From Candidatus Ruthia sp. Plio_17_S18 (GTDB lineage Bacteria; Pseudomonadota; Gammaproteobacteria; PS1; Pseudothioglobaceae): a DNA stretch of 64,000 nt. How positions within the stretch are numbered: the first letter of the stretch is position 1; every line of letters begins with the position of its first letter. Below are positions 1 through 9,029 of the stretch, one piece after another. The notes below the pieces were generated by a model. The model was not told the origin of the DNA. It did not search any database and worked only from the letters and a program-made list of their open reading frames with translations. The stretch is taken from NCBI GenBank assembly GCA_021730105.1, contig CP072538.1, positions 1,115,161 to 1,179,160 on the forward strand, given 5' to 3'. The position numbers and the translations under genes were made by a program.

Positions 1-2
1 AT

Positions 3-131
3 CATCCTGTTGTTTGGATTATTGTTGCCATTATTTTGATGGTTTGGCTATTGCCAAAACTTTGGCGTGGCATTAAGCTGATTTTTAGAAAAATTGCCAA
101 TCTGTTTCAAACCAACAAAAAACCCACTTAG
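3..131 (+). CDS. C-terminal end of a DUF4126-like membrane protein (5' part outside window)
   Basis: An open frame enters from the left edge and stops at TAG 129-131. The 42 visible residues are a hydrophobic segment (HPVVWIIVAIILMVWLLPKL) followed by a basic tail (RGIKLIFRKI, then TNKKPT). A last membrane helix ending in WLLPKLWR plus basic residues is typical of DUF4126-family inner-membrane proteins of unknown function. Only the tail is visible, so the family call rests on that short motif. Confidence 0.5.
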   Translation, partial: HPVVWIIVAIILMVWLLPKLWRGIKLIFRKIANLFQTNKKPT

Positions 132-168
132 CTGAAACTTTTTTATTAATAAGTGCGTACATTAAAGT

Positions 169-633
169 ATGCACTTAACAAAAATAACCCTCTCACTATT
201 GCTTATCTTTTTTGGTGGTACTGTTTTTGCAAAAAGCTTTCACTTTGAAAGCGCCGACTATCAAAGTACCATGGCTGAGCTTTATACCTCTGAAGGCTGT
301 AGTTCTTGCCCGCCAGCGGATAAATGGCTCAGTGAATTTACGTAACCATGGCTTATATTAAATTTAAACCACAGCAAAAACGCCAGCCTTTAATAGCGCA
401 TATTGCCCTATTAGGCTTTGGATTTGAAAACAAAATTACGGCTGGTGAGAATGACAACAAAATTTTAAACCATGGTGTTGTGGTGCTCAATCACACGCAA
501 AAAATCAGCAAGGGTAATCGCTGTTCAATCAAACTACCACGCTCAACAAAATCAGCAAAACGCTTTGCACTGGCAGTATGGACACACACCACATTCATTA
601 AAACTCATTCAGGCTAGTGGCAGTTGGCTTTAG
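169..633 (+). pseudogene. broken DUF1223 (thioredoxin-like, exported) gene
   Basis: ATG 169 opens a signal peptide (KITLSLLLIFFGGTVFAKS) followed by the DUF1223 hallmark YTSEGCSSCPPADKWLS, but the frame stops at TAA 343-345. Three bases later another frame carries the middle/C-terminal part (ALLGFGFENKITAGEN, then HGVVVLNH) to 617. The family's final residues (a QASGSWL-like ending) lie in a further frame ending at 633. DUF1223 proteins are usually about 230-250 aa; here only about 155 codons remain, so there is an internal deletion around 345 plus a frameshift near 600. Clear pseudogene; biochemical role of the family is not established. Confidence 0.75.
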
Positions 634-635
634 CC

Positions 636-1274
636 TTAAACACCATAGCAATCTCGATACACCTCAATGCGCTCAATTAACGCATGGTCATTGCCTTGTT
701 TTAAATAATCAACCAAGTGCGATAAATTAATAATACTTAAAACTGAAAACCCAAAGTTCTGCTCAACTTTCTGAATAGCAGATTGCTCACCCTTGCCTTT
801 TTCCTGACGGTCAACCGCCACAATCACGCCCTTAGCAGTTGCGCCGTTTGCTTTAATAATATTCATCGCCTCGCTAATAGCCGTACCTGCCGTGATGACA
901 TCGTCAATAATTAAAATATTACCCTCAAGTGGATGTCCAACAATATCCCCACCCTCACCATGCGTTTTGGCTTCTTTGCGATTAAAACTATAATGCACAT
1001 TTTTATTAAAACCGTCATTAAGCGCCATAGCAGTAGCAGTAGCTAGTGGAATACCTTTGTAGGCTGGACCAAACAAAACATCAAAATCCAAGCCGCTATT
1101 TTCAGTCGCTGTCGCGTAGAATTTACCCAGTTGAGAAAGGTGTTGCCCCGTATTAAATGCCCCAGCATTAAAAAAATAAGGGCTAACACGACCAGATTTT
1201 AAGGTAAATTCACCAAATTTGAGCGCACCACTGCCCAACATAAAATCTACAAAGTCTTTTTGATATTGCTCCAT
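636..1274 (-). CDS. pyrE: orotate phosphoribosyltransferase
   Basis: Converts orotate and PRPP to orotidine 5'-monophosphate in de novo pyrimidine synthesis (cytosol, dimer). The 212-aa product has the family start [13 protein letters not shown], the flexible-loop region around [11 protein letters not shown] and the PRPP-binding motif [14 protein letters not shown] longer frame exists to 1532, but the ATG at 1272-1274, preceded by AGGA at a suitable distance, matches the family N-terminus exactly; the longer frame overlaps xthA. It is divergent from xthA with only 24 bp between the starts, so the two promoters must overlap or lie inside each other's coding ends. Confidence 0.95.
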   Translation of the reverse strand: MEQYQKDFVDFMLGSGALKFGEFTLKSGRVSPYFFNAGAFNTGQHLSQLGKFYATATENSGLDFDVLFGPAYKGIPLATATAMALNDGFNKNVHYSFNRKEAKTHGEGGDIVGHPLEGNILIIDDVITAGTAISEAMNIIKANGATAKGVIVAVDRQEKGKGEQSAIQKVEQNFGFSVLSIINLSHLVDYLKQGNDHALIERIEVYRDCYGV

Positions 1275-1298
1275 GGGTTTTCCTATAAAATTATTTCG

Positions 1299-2069
1299 AT
1301 GAAAAGAATTATAACGGCTAATGTCAACGGAATTCGTGCAGCTGAACGAAAAGGTTTTTTTGATTGGATAAAAACCAAAAATGCAGACGTGGTTTGCTTG
1401 CAAGAAATCAAAGCACAAGAAGACCAATTGGATGAGCGATTTTATCCAAAAGAATACCACTGCTATTACCAACCTGCTGAGAAAAAAGGCTATTCTGGCA
1501 CAGCAATCTTGACCAAACAAACACCCATTCAAGTCATTAAAAAAAGCCCATGGGATGATATTAATTTTGAAGGACGATTTATTCGAGTTGACTTTGAAGA
1601 TTTTTCAGTTATTTCAATTTACATACATTCAGGCAGTGCCAAACAAGAGCGCCAAGATTTAAAAATGGCGTTTTTAACTGAGCGATTTATGCCCTATTTA
1701 CAAGAGCTTAAAACAAGCGTACGCAAGGTAATTATTTGTGGTGATGTGAATATCGTACATCAGGAAAGAGATATTAAGAACTGGAAAGCCAATCAAAAAA
1801 ATTCAGGCTGCTTGCCAGAGGAGCGCGCTTGGTTAGATGAGTTATTTTTTGAAGTTGGCTTTATTGACGGCTTTCGTGAAGTTAATCAAGAAGATAGGCA
1901 ATACACTTGGTGGAGTAATCGTGGGCAAGCATGGGCGAATAACGTCGGCTGGCGCATTGATTATCAAATCCTAACGCCAAATCTCAAAGGTGCGGTTAAA
2001 AGTGTCAATATTTATAAAGATGAGCGCTTTGCAGACCACGCACCACTTACTATGGATTATCAATTATGA
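1299..2069 (+). CDS. xthA: exodeoxyribonuclease III
   Basis: AP endonuclease and 3'-5' exonuclease of base excision repair, member of the endonuclease/exonuclease/phosphatase fold. The 256-aa length is normal. Visible motifs: N-terminal [15 protein letters not shown], the catalytic CLQEIKAQ (metal-binding Glu), IYIHSGS, the GDVNIVH block and the C-terminal [11 protein letters not shown] with catalytic Asp-His. The start is ATG 1299 ([10 protein letters not shown]); the frame is open upstream but that part overlaps the pyrE leader. The stop TGA 2067-2069 overlaps an ATG at 2066, suggesting coupling to a now broken small ORF. Confidence 0.95.
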   Translation: MKRIITANVNGIRAAERKGFFDWIKTKNADVVCLQEIKAQEDQLDERFYPKEYHCYYQPAEKKGYSGTAILTKQTPIQVIKKSPWDDINFEGRFIRVDFEDFSVISIYIHSGSAKQERQDLKMAFLTERFMPYLQELKTSVRKVIICGDVNIVHQERDIKNWKANQKNSGCLPEERAWLDELFFEVGFIDGFREVNQEDRQYTWWSNRGQAWANNVGWRIDYQILTPNLKGAVKSVNIYKDERFADHAPLTMDYQL

Positions 2070-2169
2070 GCAAACTTAATCTGCTACTGACATTGACTGC
2101 TTTTTAATAGCCACACTAATCATTATAATATTGGTTGTATGTGACATAAGGTTAAGGTATCCTGATTAA
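2066..2169 (+). pseudogene. small one-helix membrane protein ORF with homopolymer frameshift
   Basis: ATG 2066 overlaps the xthA stop (ATGA). The frame reads [13 protein letters not shown] then TAA at 2105-2107. A T5 run at 2101-2105 sits just before the stop; shifting by one base there gives FLIATLIIIILVVCDIRLRYPD and stops at 2167-2169, making a roughly 34-residue protein with one membrane helix. I cannot name it. It is either a broken remnant or a gene read by slippage. Confidence 0.35.
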
Positions 2170-2188
2170 TTGGATTGAAAAATCTGCG

Positions 2189-2355
2189 ACCTAAAAAAAG
2201 GTGGTAGGTCTCACTTATCCCAAAAAAAAGACGGGAACTTATTAGCTAAAAAGCCTATTCGGCTCTTCTCGGCCTACCATAAGCAATTTTGTCTCTATTT
2301 ATTTTAGGTACAAAAAAACCGCTATAATAACGATAAGCGGGAAACCGCTTTTTTT
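2189..2355 (+). ncRNA. candidate structured small RNA, family unknown
   Basis: Nested pairing is visible: 2189-2196 (ACCTAAAA) with 2302-2309 (TTTTAGGT), inside it 2203-2210 (GGTAGGTC) with 2271-2278 (GGCCTACC, one G-U pair), and inside that two small hairpins, TCCC 2218-2221/GGGA 2233-2236 and AGCC 2252-2255/GGCT 2261-2264. This makes a stem enclosing a three-way junction, followed by a terminator hairpin ending at about 2355. A weak promoter-like pair TTGTAT-17-TATCCT precedes it. It does not match tmRNA, RNase P, 4.5S or TPP riboswitch motifs that I know. The pairing may also serve the opposite strand, but only the plus strand has a terminator at the right end. Confidence 0.4.
2335..2355 (+). 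terminator. intrinsic terminator
   Basis: AAGCGG-GAAA-CCGCTT hairpin with a GNRA-like tetraloop followed by a T run (AAGCGGGAAACCGCTTTTTTT). A second CCGC preceded by A7 at 2312-2322 could pair with the same GCGG and act on the other strand. Confidence 0.75.
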
Positions 2356-2543
2356 GGTTTAAGACTTGCAAATATACCACATATTACTTGACTGTCAAAC
2401 GGTAAAATAAAGACCATTTTTACAGATAACTTTTATTAGAGCGCTTACTCTTTTAGATTTTTTAATAGGTATGTTGTTTTGCTTTTTTAACAACACCTTA
2501 ACTAAATGCTATTTATATTTGTGCCAATATTTTGATAAATAAA

Positions 2544-3218
2544 ATGAGAGAAATTCAAAGTTTTGTTAGCCGCCCTGGCAGATTAACACTGGGGCAAAAA
2601 ATGGGGTTGACTGAGCTTTGGGCGGATTATGGGGTTGATTTACCTAAAGGTAAAATTGATTTAAACCGTTTGTTTATCAAACAACAAAAAATTGTTTTAG
2701 AAGTAGGCTTTGGTAATGGAGATAGTTTGCTAGAGATGGCAATTAAGACACCTGGTAGAAATTTTTTGGGCATTGAGATGTATGAGGCAGGTATTGGCAG
2801 ATTAATTAACGAGGCACACAAACACCAATTAAGCAACCTTCAAATCATTAAAGCAGATGCCGTTGAGGTATTAACAAACCATATAGAAGATGACAGTTTT
2901 AATCGTTTTCAGTTGTTTTTCCCTGACCCGTGGCATAAGAAAAAACACCATAAACGCCGATTGGTGCAAACTAAGTTTTTAAATTTATTATCAAAAAAAA
3001 TAACACATGGTGGCAAAGTTCACATGGCCACTGACTGGGAACATTATGCAACTCATATGATGGTAGTTTTAGAAAATCACCCTCACTTTAAAAACACACA
3101 AAACGACCCTATCTATTCACCAAGACCTGAATACCGACCCATTACTAAATTTGAACGACGAGGTCATAGGCTGGGGCATGGCGTTTGGGATTTAATTTTT
3201 ACTAACAAAAAAACATAA
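2544..3218 (+). CDS. trmB: tRNA (guanine-N7)-methyltransferase
   Basis: SAM-dependent enzyme forming m7G46 in tRNA. The 224-aa product shows the SAM-binding motif LEVGFGNGDSL, the FLGIEMYEAGIGRL block, the family signature FFPDPWHKKKHHKRRL and the late RPITKFERRG motif. ATG 2544 (MREIQSFV) is preferred; a TTG four codons upstream at 2532 is possible. No clear Shine-Dalgarno is visible. The stop overlaps the ATG of fxsA (TAATG), so trmB-fxsA-folC form an overlapping run. Confidence 0.93.
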   Translation: MREIQSFVSRPGRLTLGQKMGLTELWADYGVDLPKGKIDLNRLFIKQQKIVLEVGFGNGDSLLEMAIKTPGRNFLGIEMYEAGIGRLINEAHKHQLSNLQIIKADAVEVLTNHIEDDSFNRFQLFFPDPWHKKKHHKRRLVQTKFLNLLSKKITHGGKVHMATDWEHYATHMMVVLENHPHFKNTQNDPIYSPRPEYRPITKFERRGHRLGHGVWDLIFTNKKT

Positions 3219-3670
3219 TGATATTTCCTTTATTTGTTGTCATGACACTGCTTGAGATTTATGTTTTAGTATCAGTGGGTGAGTCAATTGGTGGTTTTTC
3301 AACTGTATTGTTGGTTGTTGTGACTGCGCTTATTGGTTCAACACTACTTAAACAACAGGGATTTTCTACCCTTGCAAAAGTACAGCAAAAAACCATGAAC
3401 GGACAAACGCCTGCTTTTGAAATGTTTGAGGGTGTGGTCATCTTAGTCTCAGGTGTTTTGTTATTAACGCCTGGTTTTATTACGGATTTTATCGGCCTAC
3501 TTGGGCTTATACCCATTTCAAGGGCTTATTTTATTAATCAAATTTTGAAAAAGAACGCACAAAAGATATTTAGCAAAAATCACGCTGGCTTTATTCATAA
3601 AACCAAAAACACACCATCCCAACAGCGTAATAAAGACAACACCATTGAGGGTGAGTTTTGGGAAGACTAA
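3218..3670 (+). CDS. fxsA: FxsA-family membrane protein
   Basis: 150-aa inner-membrane protein of the FxsA/YjeG family. Hydrophobic helices at about residues 1-18 and 24-45 and a third pair at 72-100; the motifs FPLFVVMTLLEIYVLV, GSTLLKQQG and LLTPGFITDFIGLL are characteristic. In E. coli, FxsA affects phage F exclusion; its normal role is not settled. The C-terminal 40 residues are basic and polar. It overlaps trmB by one base and folC by 13 bases. Confidence 0.88.
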   Translation: MIFPLFVVMTLLEIYVLVSVGESIGGFSTVLLVVVTALIGSTLLKQQGFSTLAKVQQKTMNGQTPAFEMFEGVVILVSGVLLLTPGFITDFIGLLGLIPISRAYFINQILKKNAQKIFSKNHAGFIHKTKNTPSQQRNKDNTIEGEFWED

Positions 3671-4881
3671 ACACCCTAGACGACTGGCTAATTTACCAAG
3701 AAAACTTACATTTTCAGGACATTGATTTAGGACTAGAGCGTGTTAAAAAAGTTTATCAAAATCTGTTTCCAAAAGGCGTTTCTTTTAAAGTAATTAGCGT
3801 TGCTGGTACGAATGGAAAAGGCTCTACCGTGGCTTTTATTGGTAGTATTTACCAACAATCAAAGTTTAAAGTCGCTCAATTTAGCTCACCCCATATTCTT
3901 AAATACAATGAACGTTTTGTGATTAACGGCGTGCAAGCAACTGATGAGCAAATTTGCCATGCTTTTGAAAAAATTGAGTCTTTTAGAAGTAAAATATCAC
4001 TGACTTATTTTGAATTTTCAACCTTAGCTGCGCTGATTATTTTTGAGCTAGAAAAAGTTGATATAGCTGTATTAGAAGTGGGGTTGGGCGGTCGGCTAGA
4101 CTCAGTTAATGTGGTCGATAACGACGTGAGCGTCATTACCAATATTGACATTGACCATGTGGATTATTTGGGTGATACTCGTGAGCTGATTGGGCTTGAA
4201 AAAGCAGGCATTATGCGCAAAAATACGCCTTGTATTTGTGCTGATATTAACCCACCTACCTCAATTAGTCAATATGCTCATCAAATCAAAGCGCAATTAG
4301 AACTTGTTAAGGAAAAATATACAAGTGATATAGGCTTAATCGGTAAGCACCAACAGCACAATGCAGCTACGGCAATGCTTGCTGTACAAAAATTGAATAA
4401 AACCCTCACAATTAATGCCATTCAAATTAAAGCAGGTATTAAATATGCACAACTTGATGCTAGATTTCAAATAAAAACCATCAATAACAAAACTGTTATT
4501 TTTGATGTTGCACACAATGCAGCGGCTGTTAAAGTGTTATCAGCAGAATTAGCAAAGCAGCAATGTTCTACCATTGCCATATTTTCAGCTTTAAAAGATA
4601 AAAATATTAGTTTAATGATTAACGAAATTAGCATGCTTATTAATCAATGGCTACTAGTACCGCTTGATGTTAGTCGAGCAATAGACATGAAAGCACTTAG
4701 TAATGAATTCAGTCTAAATCATAATATTCACGTTTGTGATGGTATGCAAAATGCCATTAATCGCGCACTTAATGATAAGCAATATCAGCGTATTGTTATT
4801 TTTGGCTCGTTTCATGTTGTTGCAAATGCATTGAAAATACTTATACCATTTATGAAAAATGAAGAAGAAAAAATCTTGTAA
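3658..4881 (+). CDS. folC: bifunctional folylpolyglutamate synthase / dihydrofolate synthase
   Basis: ATP-dependent ligase adding glutamate to dihydropteroate and folates. The 407-aa product has the P-loop AGTNGKGST (about residue 50), the FSSPHILKYNERF folate/ATP loop, LEVGLGGRLDSVN, the ITNIDIDHVDYLG motif and a C-terminal ligase domain with IFDVAHN. The start is a TTG (3658) inside the end of fxsA, because the conserved N-terminal pattern (LDDWLIYQENLH) begins straight after it; no ATG is available. The usual accD-folC link is absent here; accD is at 48 kb. Confidence 0.93.
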   Translation: MGRLNTLDDWLIYQENLHFQDIDLGLERVKKVYQNLFPKGVSFKVISVAGTNGKGSTVAFIGSIYQQSKFKVAQFSSPHILKYNERFVINGVQATDEQICHAFEKIESFRSKISLTYFEFSTLAALIIFELEKVDIAVLEVGLGGRLDSVNVVDNDVSVITNIDIDHVDYLGDTRELIGLEKAGIMRKNTPCICADINPPTSISQYAHQIKAQLELVKEKYTSDIGLIGKHQQHNAATAMLAVQKLNKTLTINAIQIKAGIKYAQLDARFQIKTINNKTVIFDVAHNAAAVKVLSAELAKQQCSTIAIFSALKDKNISLMINEISMLINQWLLVPLDVSRAIDMKALSNEFSLNHNIHVCDGMQNAINRALNDKQYQRIVIFGSFHVVANALKILIPFMKNEEEKIL

Positions 4882-4920
4882 AATTGCAACTAATCACACA
4901 GTATCTCTAGGAGAGATTTG

Positions 4921-5769
4921 ATGGATGAGTTTTTTACAACTATCTGGTACATGATTGAACGCTTAGTTTGGTCTGACTGGATAACCATTGCTATTTTAGC
5001 AACATTCCTAGTATTAGGCTTTAAACGTGGCATGGCAAGAGAGCTTATCAATTTAGGGTTTTTATTATTAGCCATTTTAATTGCATGGCTGTTTTACCAA
5101 ACACTGACCACAAGCTCGCTCATCACTTGGCTAGTATTATCACACCAATCTCATTTAGCCATCTCATTTGGGGTGATTTTTATTGGTGTTGTGGTCATCA
5201 AAAGAGTGATTTACAAACTAACACAATTATCATCAACCGTTGATAACCCTTGTGTACTAAACAAGTTGTTTGCACTCATGGTTGTTTTGGTGGCAATTAC
5301 TATATTTAGTTGGCATTATTTAGAGACTGTGGCTGGGCTGGACATTATGGAAATGCTGATTAGCAATGAACCTGTTCGCATTGGCTTGTCATTTTCAATT
5401 GTATTTACCCTTGCCTTTAGTGTTTTAACTTTTATATCAAGCGTGTTAAATATTTCTATTGATACAACAAAACCTTGTTGCTTATCGTTTTTTTTCAAAA
5501 AAATACTTACGATTTTGCAAGCAATAGACACCAAGCTTAATGCTAGAAATATCAACAGCACTCAAAACAATTTATTAGGCTCAATTGTGGGCTTAATCAA
5601 GGGCAGCTTGGCAATTTTAATCATGGTATTGGGATTGCAAAGTATCAACTGGGTTTCACAACAATATTATTGGATTGAAACTCATGGTGCTTTAAAAGTC
5701 TTTCAAGATGTGACTTCATACATTAAACCTGAGTTGTCACAATACTTATTATTTATTGAAAACAATTAG
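4921..5769 (+). CDS. cvpA: CvpA-family membrane protein
   Basis: Polytopic protein of 282 aa with an N-terminal CvpA domain (WITIAILATFLVLGFKRGMA) and about six hydrophobic segments. In E. coli, CvpA is needed for colicin V production and is co-transcribed with purF; the same adjacency occurs here. ATG 4921 follows AGGAGAG at good spacing (a TTG directly before it is less likely). The family is normally 160-180 aa; this one has an extra C-terminal segment of about 100 residues with further membrane spans (for example LLGSIVGLIKGSLAILIMV). Confidence 0.8.
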   Translation: MDEFFTTIWYMIERLVWSDWITIAILATFLVLGFKRGMARELINLGFLLLAILIAWLFYQTLTTSSLITWLVLSHQSHLAISFGVIFIGVVVIKRVIYKLTQLSSTVDNPCVLNKLFALMVVLVAITIFSWHYLETVAGLDIMEMLISNEPVRIGLSFSIVFTLAFSVLTFISSVLNISIDTTKPCCLSFFFKKILTILQAIDTKLNARNINSTQNNLLGSIVGLIKGSLAILIMVLGLQSINWVSQQYYWIETHGALKVFQDVTSYIKPELSQYLLFIENN

Positions 5770-5779
5770 GAAATAACTT

Positions 5780-7297
5780 ATGTGTGGCATCGTTGGCATT
5801 TTATCTACCACTAAGAAAGATACTGCTGTTTATATTTATGATGCGTTGACCATTTTGCAGCATCGCGGTCAAGACGCAGCAGGCATCGTCACTGCTCATA
5901 AAGGGCGTTTTTATATGCGCAAGTCAAACGGCTTGGTTCGAAATGTCTTTAGAACTAAGCACATGACACAGTTGTTAGGAGATATGGGTATTGGCCATGT
6001 ACGTTACCCTACTGCAGGCAGCTCGTCCAATGCAGAGGCGCAGCCTTTTTATGTTAATTCGCCATACGGTATTGCGTTTGCACATAACGGCAACTTAACC
6101 AACACTGAACAACTGGCTCAAGAGTTATTTGAGCAAGACCTTCGCCATATCAACACCAACTCTGATTCAGAAATTTTACTCAATGTATTTGCCAGTGAAT
6201 TAGCCAAATTACAAAAACAACGCATTAACGAGACTGATATTTTTGCTTCTGTGACACAAGTACATAAGCGTGTACGCGGTGCTTATGCAACCATTGGCAT
6301 GATTCCAGGCTATGGTATTTTTGGCTTTAGAGACCCCAATGGTATTCGCCCATTAATTCTTGGCAAGCGCACCACTAAAGGCGGCACTAAATATATGTTA
6401 GCCTCTGAAAGCGTGGCGCTTAGCGCACTTGGTTATGAGATTACTCAAGATATCAAGCCAGGTGAAACGGTCGTTATTGACAGAGCAGGCAATACATTTA
6501 TTAAACAATGCGCAGAAAAACCCAAGCACTCACCTTGTATCTTTGAATTTGTTTATTTTGCCCGTCCAGACTCAGTCATTGATGATATTTCCGTGTACAA
6601 ATCTCGTTTAAGAATGGGAGAAAAACTAGCCATAAAAATTCGTAAAGAATGGGACATTAATGATATTGATATCGTTATTCCCATTCCTGATACTTCTAGA
6701 GTGGCTGCTTTACAACTGGCACATAAATTAGACGTTAAATACAGTGAGGGCCTAATTAAAAATCGATACATTGCTCGCACTTTTATCATGCCAGGGCAAA
6801 AACAGAGAAAAAAATCTGTGCGCCAAAAACTCAGCACAATTGAGCTTGAATTCAAAGGCAAAAATGTATTATTAGTTGATGATTCCATTGTGCGTGGCAC
6901 AACCAGTGAGCAAATTGTACAAATGGCTCGCGATGCTGGTGCTAATAAAGTGTTTTTTGCCTCAGCCGCGCCTGCTGTACGCTATCCTAATGTATATGGC
7001 ATTGATATGGCTAGCAACAAAGAATTTATTGCCCGCGATAGAGACACCAATCAAATCTGCAAAGCCATTGGTGCAGACAAGCTGATTTATCAAGATTTGA
7101 ATGACTTAATTTGGTGTGTGCAACAAGGCAATAAGGCAATTACCACGTTTGATTGCTCTTGTTTTAATGGTCAATACGTAACCGATGATATTGATAAAAG
7201 CTACCTTGCACATATTGAATCTTTACGAGGCGACCTTGCGAAAGAAGAAAACAACACCTTTGAGGTTTCTGAATTGATTGGTAATGATGTAGAATAG
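5780..7297 (+). CDS. purF: amidophosphoribosyltransferase
   Basis: First committed step of purine synthesis: PRPP + glutamine to phosphoribosylamine. The 505-aa product starts MCGIVGILS, with the catalytic Cys exposed after Met removal. It has the glutaminase motifs QHRGQDAAGI, GHVRYPTAGSSSNAEAQPF and HNGNLTN, and the PRPP loop VLLVDDSIVRGTTS. AGGAAATAACTT precedes the ATG. It follows cvpA by 10 bp and is followed by metZ after 25 bp, an arrangement seen in several gammaproteobacteria. Confidence 0.97.
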   Translation: MCGIVGILSTTKKDTAVYIYDALTILQHRGQDAAGIVTAHKGRFYMRKSNGLVRNVFRTKHMTQLLGDMGIGHVRYPTAGSSSNAEAQPFYVNSPYGIAFAHNGNLTNTEQLAQELFEQDLRHINTNSDSEILLNVFASELAKLQKQRINETDIFASVTQVHKRVRGAYATIGMIPGYGIFGFRDPNGIRPLILGKRTTKGGTKYMLASESVALSALGYEITQDIKPGETVVIDRAGNTFIKQCAEKPKHSPCIFEFVYFARPDSVIDDISVYKSRLRMGEKLAIKIRKEWDINDIDIVIPIPDTSRVAALQLAHKLDVKYSEGLIKNRYIARTFIMPGQKQRKKSVRQKLSTIELEFKGKNVLLVDDSIVRGTTSEQIVQMARDAGANKVFFASAAPAVRYPNVYGIDMASNKEFIARDRDTNQICKAIGADKLIYQDLNDLIWCVQQGNKAITTFDCSCFNGQYVTDDIDKSYLAHIESLRGDLAKEENNTFEVSELIGNDVE

Positions 7298-7322
7298 CGC
7301 TATTTAATGATTTTACAAACAC

Positions 7323-8489
7323 ATGAAAGATTTAAGCTTCGATACCAAAGCCATACGTACAGGTTATCGAACCACTGCTGAACAGGAACATTCTGAGGCA
7401 ATATTTTTAACCTCCAGTTTTGTTTTTGACTCAGCTGAACAAGCTGCCAACCGCTTTTCTAAAAAAGAACCGGGGAATATTTATGCACGTTTTACCAACC
7501 CGACGGTAGATGCCTTTGAAAAAAAATTAGCCGCACTTGAAGGTGCGCAAGCCTGTGTTGCCACTTCATCTGGCATGGCGGCAATCTTCGCCACTATTAT
7601 GGCACTGCTTAAATCGGGTGATCATATTGTTGCTTCTCGTAATATGTTTGGCACCTCAATTGTGCTATTAAACACCATTGTTGCTAAATTTAATATTGAC
7701 ATTAGTTTTGTAGACTTGTCTGACTTATCAGCATGGGAAAGTGCGGTTAAAAACAACACCAAACTTTTTTTACTTGAAACTCCATCCAATCCACTGGGTG
7801 AGATTGTAGATATTGCTACGCTTAGTAAAATATCAAAAGCCCATCATATTCTTTTGGCGGTTGACAATGCAATTTTAAGTCCTGCATTACAAAATCCTAT
7901 TGCCCTAGGTGCTGATATTGTGATTCACTCAGCCACTAAATATATTGATGGTCAAGGTAGATGCTTAGCAGGTGCCGTGGTCGGAAATGCTGATATTATT
8001 GAACAAGTTCATGGATTTGTGCGCACTACAGGCCCTAGTTTGAGTGCTTTTAATGCTTGGATTGTGCTTAAAGGACTAGACACCCTAAGTCTTAGAATGA
8101 GGGCGCACTCAGACAATGCGCTTACACTTGCCATCTGGCTTGAAGCCCAAGATCAGGTAGAAAAAGTCTATTATTTAGGCTTGCCTTCGCACCCTGATTA
8201 CAACTTAGCAATGTCCCAACAATCTGGTTTTGGTGGTATTGTATCGTTTGAAGTTAAAGGTGGACAAGAGTCGGCCTTTAAAATAATCAACGCTACCAAC
8301 GTACTTTCCATTACTGCTAATTTAGGTGATACAAAATCTACAATTACCCATTCAGCCACCACAACACACGGACGCTTAACTGATGAAGAAAGACTTGATG
8401 CTCATATAACGGATGGATTAATCAGAATATCTGTTGGACTAGAAGACATTAAAGACATCATTGCTGACATTAAGCAGACACTGGTATAA
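7323..8489 (+). CDS. metZ: O-succinylhomoserine sulfhydrylase
   Basis: PLP enzyme of the Cys/Met metabolism family; forms homocysteine directly from O-succinylhomoserine and sulfide. The 388-aa product has YARFTNPTVDAFE, the SSGMAAIFAT substrate loop, LLETPSNPLGEI and the PLP-lysine motif SATKYIDGQGR. The position right after purF is typical of metZ in gammaproteobacteria. Cystathionine gamma-synthase is the nearest alternative; context and sequence style favour MetZ. Direct sulfide use would suit a sulfur-oxidising cell. Confidence 0.9.
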   Translation: MKDLSFDTKAIRTGYRTTAEQEHSEAIFLTSSFVFDSAEQAANRFSKKEPGNIYARFTNPTVDAFEKKLAALEGAQACVATSSGMAAIFATIMALLKSGDHIVASRNMFGTSIVLLNTIVAKFNIDISFVDLSDLSAWESAVKNNTKLFLLETPSNPLGEIVDIATLSKISKAHHILLAVDNAILSPALQNPIALGADIVIHSATKYIDGQGRCLAGAVVGNADIIEQVHGFVRTTGPSLSAFNAWIVLKGLDTLSLRMRAHSDNALTLAIWLEAQDQVEKVYYLGLPSHPDYNLAMSQQSGFGGIVSFEVKGGQESAFKIINATNVLSITANLGDTKSTITHSATTTHGRLTDEERLDAHITDGLIRISVGLEDIKDIIADIKQTLV

Positions 8490-8519
8490 TCTAGGTAAAA
8501 TTTTTACATAAAAAACACA

Positions 8520-9029
8520 ATGCAAAATTCTTTTTCCTATGATGAGTTAATTAAATGTGGCAATGGCGAATTGTTTGGGTCGGGCAACGCCCAACTGCCA
8601 AAACCACCGATGTTGATGTTTGATCGCATTAGTCATATCTCTAGTGAGGGTGGTGAATATGGCAAAGGTGAGATTATTGCCGAATTAGATATTAATCCTG
8701 ACTTGTGGTTTTTTGAATGTCACTTTAATGAAGACCCTGTTATGCCTGGCTGTTTGGGACTAGATGCCATGTGGCAATTAATTGGCTTTTATTTAGGATG
8801 GTTAGGCGGCCCTGGTCGTGGTCGTGCGCTTGGCGCTGGCAATATTAAATTTGTCGGTCAAGTCTTGCCCAGTGCAAAGAAAGTCACCTATAAAATTAAT
8901 TTATCACGCGTTATTGCACGTAAATTGTACATGGGTGTAGCTGATGCAACCATGGAAGTAGATGGTAAAGTCATTTACGAAGCCACCAATCTTAAGGTTG
9001 GATTATTCACCGATACTAGCAAAATGTAA
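8520..9029 (+). CDS. fabA: 3-hydroxydecanoyl-ACP dehydratase/isomerase
   Basis: Dehydrates 3-hydroxydecanoyl-ACP and isomerises to cis-3-decenoyl-ACP, the branch point of anaerobic unsaturated fatty acid synthesis. The 169-aa length is normal. The active-site block [24 protein letters not shown] (split: catalytic His in ECHF, Asp in GLDAMW) is present, as is the FVGQVLP motif. The stop TAATG overlaps the fabB start, so the two are coupled. Confidence 0.96.
   Translation: MQNSFSYDELIKCGNGELFGSGNAQLPKPPMLMFDRISHISSEGGEYGKGEIIAELDINPDLWFFECHFNEDPVMPGCLGLDAMWQLIGFYLGWLGGPGRGRALGAGNIKFVGQVLPSAKKVTYKINLSRVIARKLYMGVADATMEVDGKVIYEATNLKVGLFTDTSKM

Noticed and set aside
636-1532. pyrE starting at the far upstream ATG (298 aa)
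   Set aside because: The extra 86 residues are hydrophobic, unlike PyrE, and overlap xthA on the other strand; the internal ATG 1274 has a ribosome site and the family N-terminus.
2170-2360. 6S RNA, tmRNA or SRP RNA in the xthA-trmB spacer
   Set aside because: No tag-peptide frame, no CCA end, no 4.5S apical motif and no convincing 6S bubble; only a generic structured RNA can be claimed.
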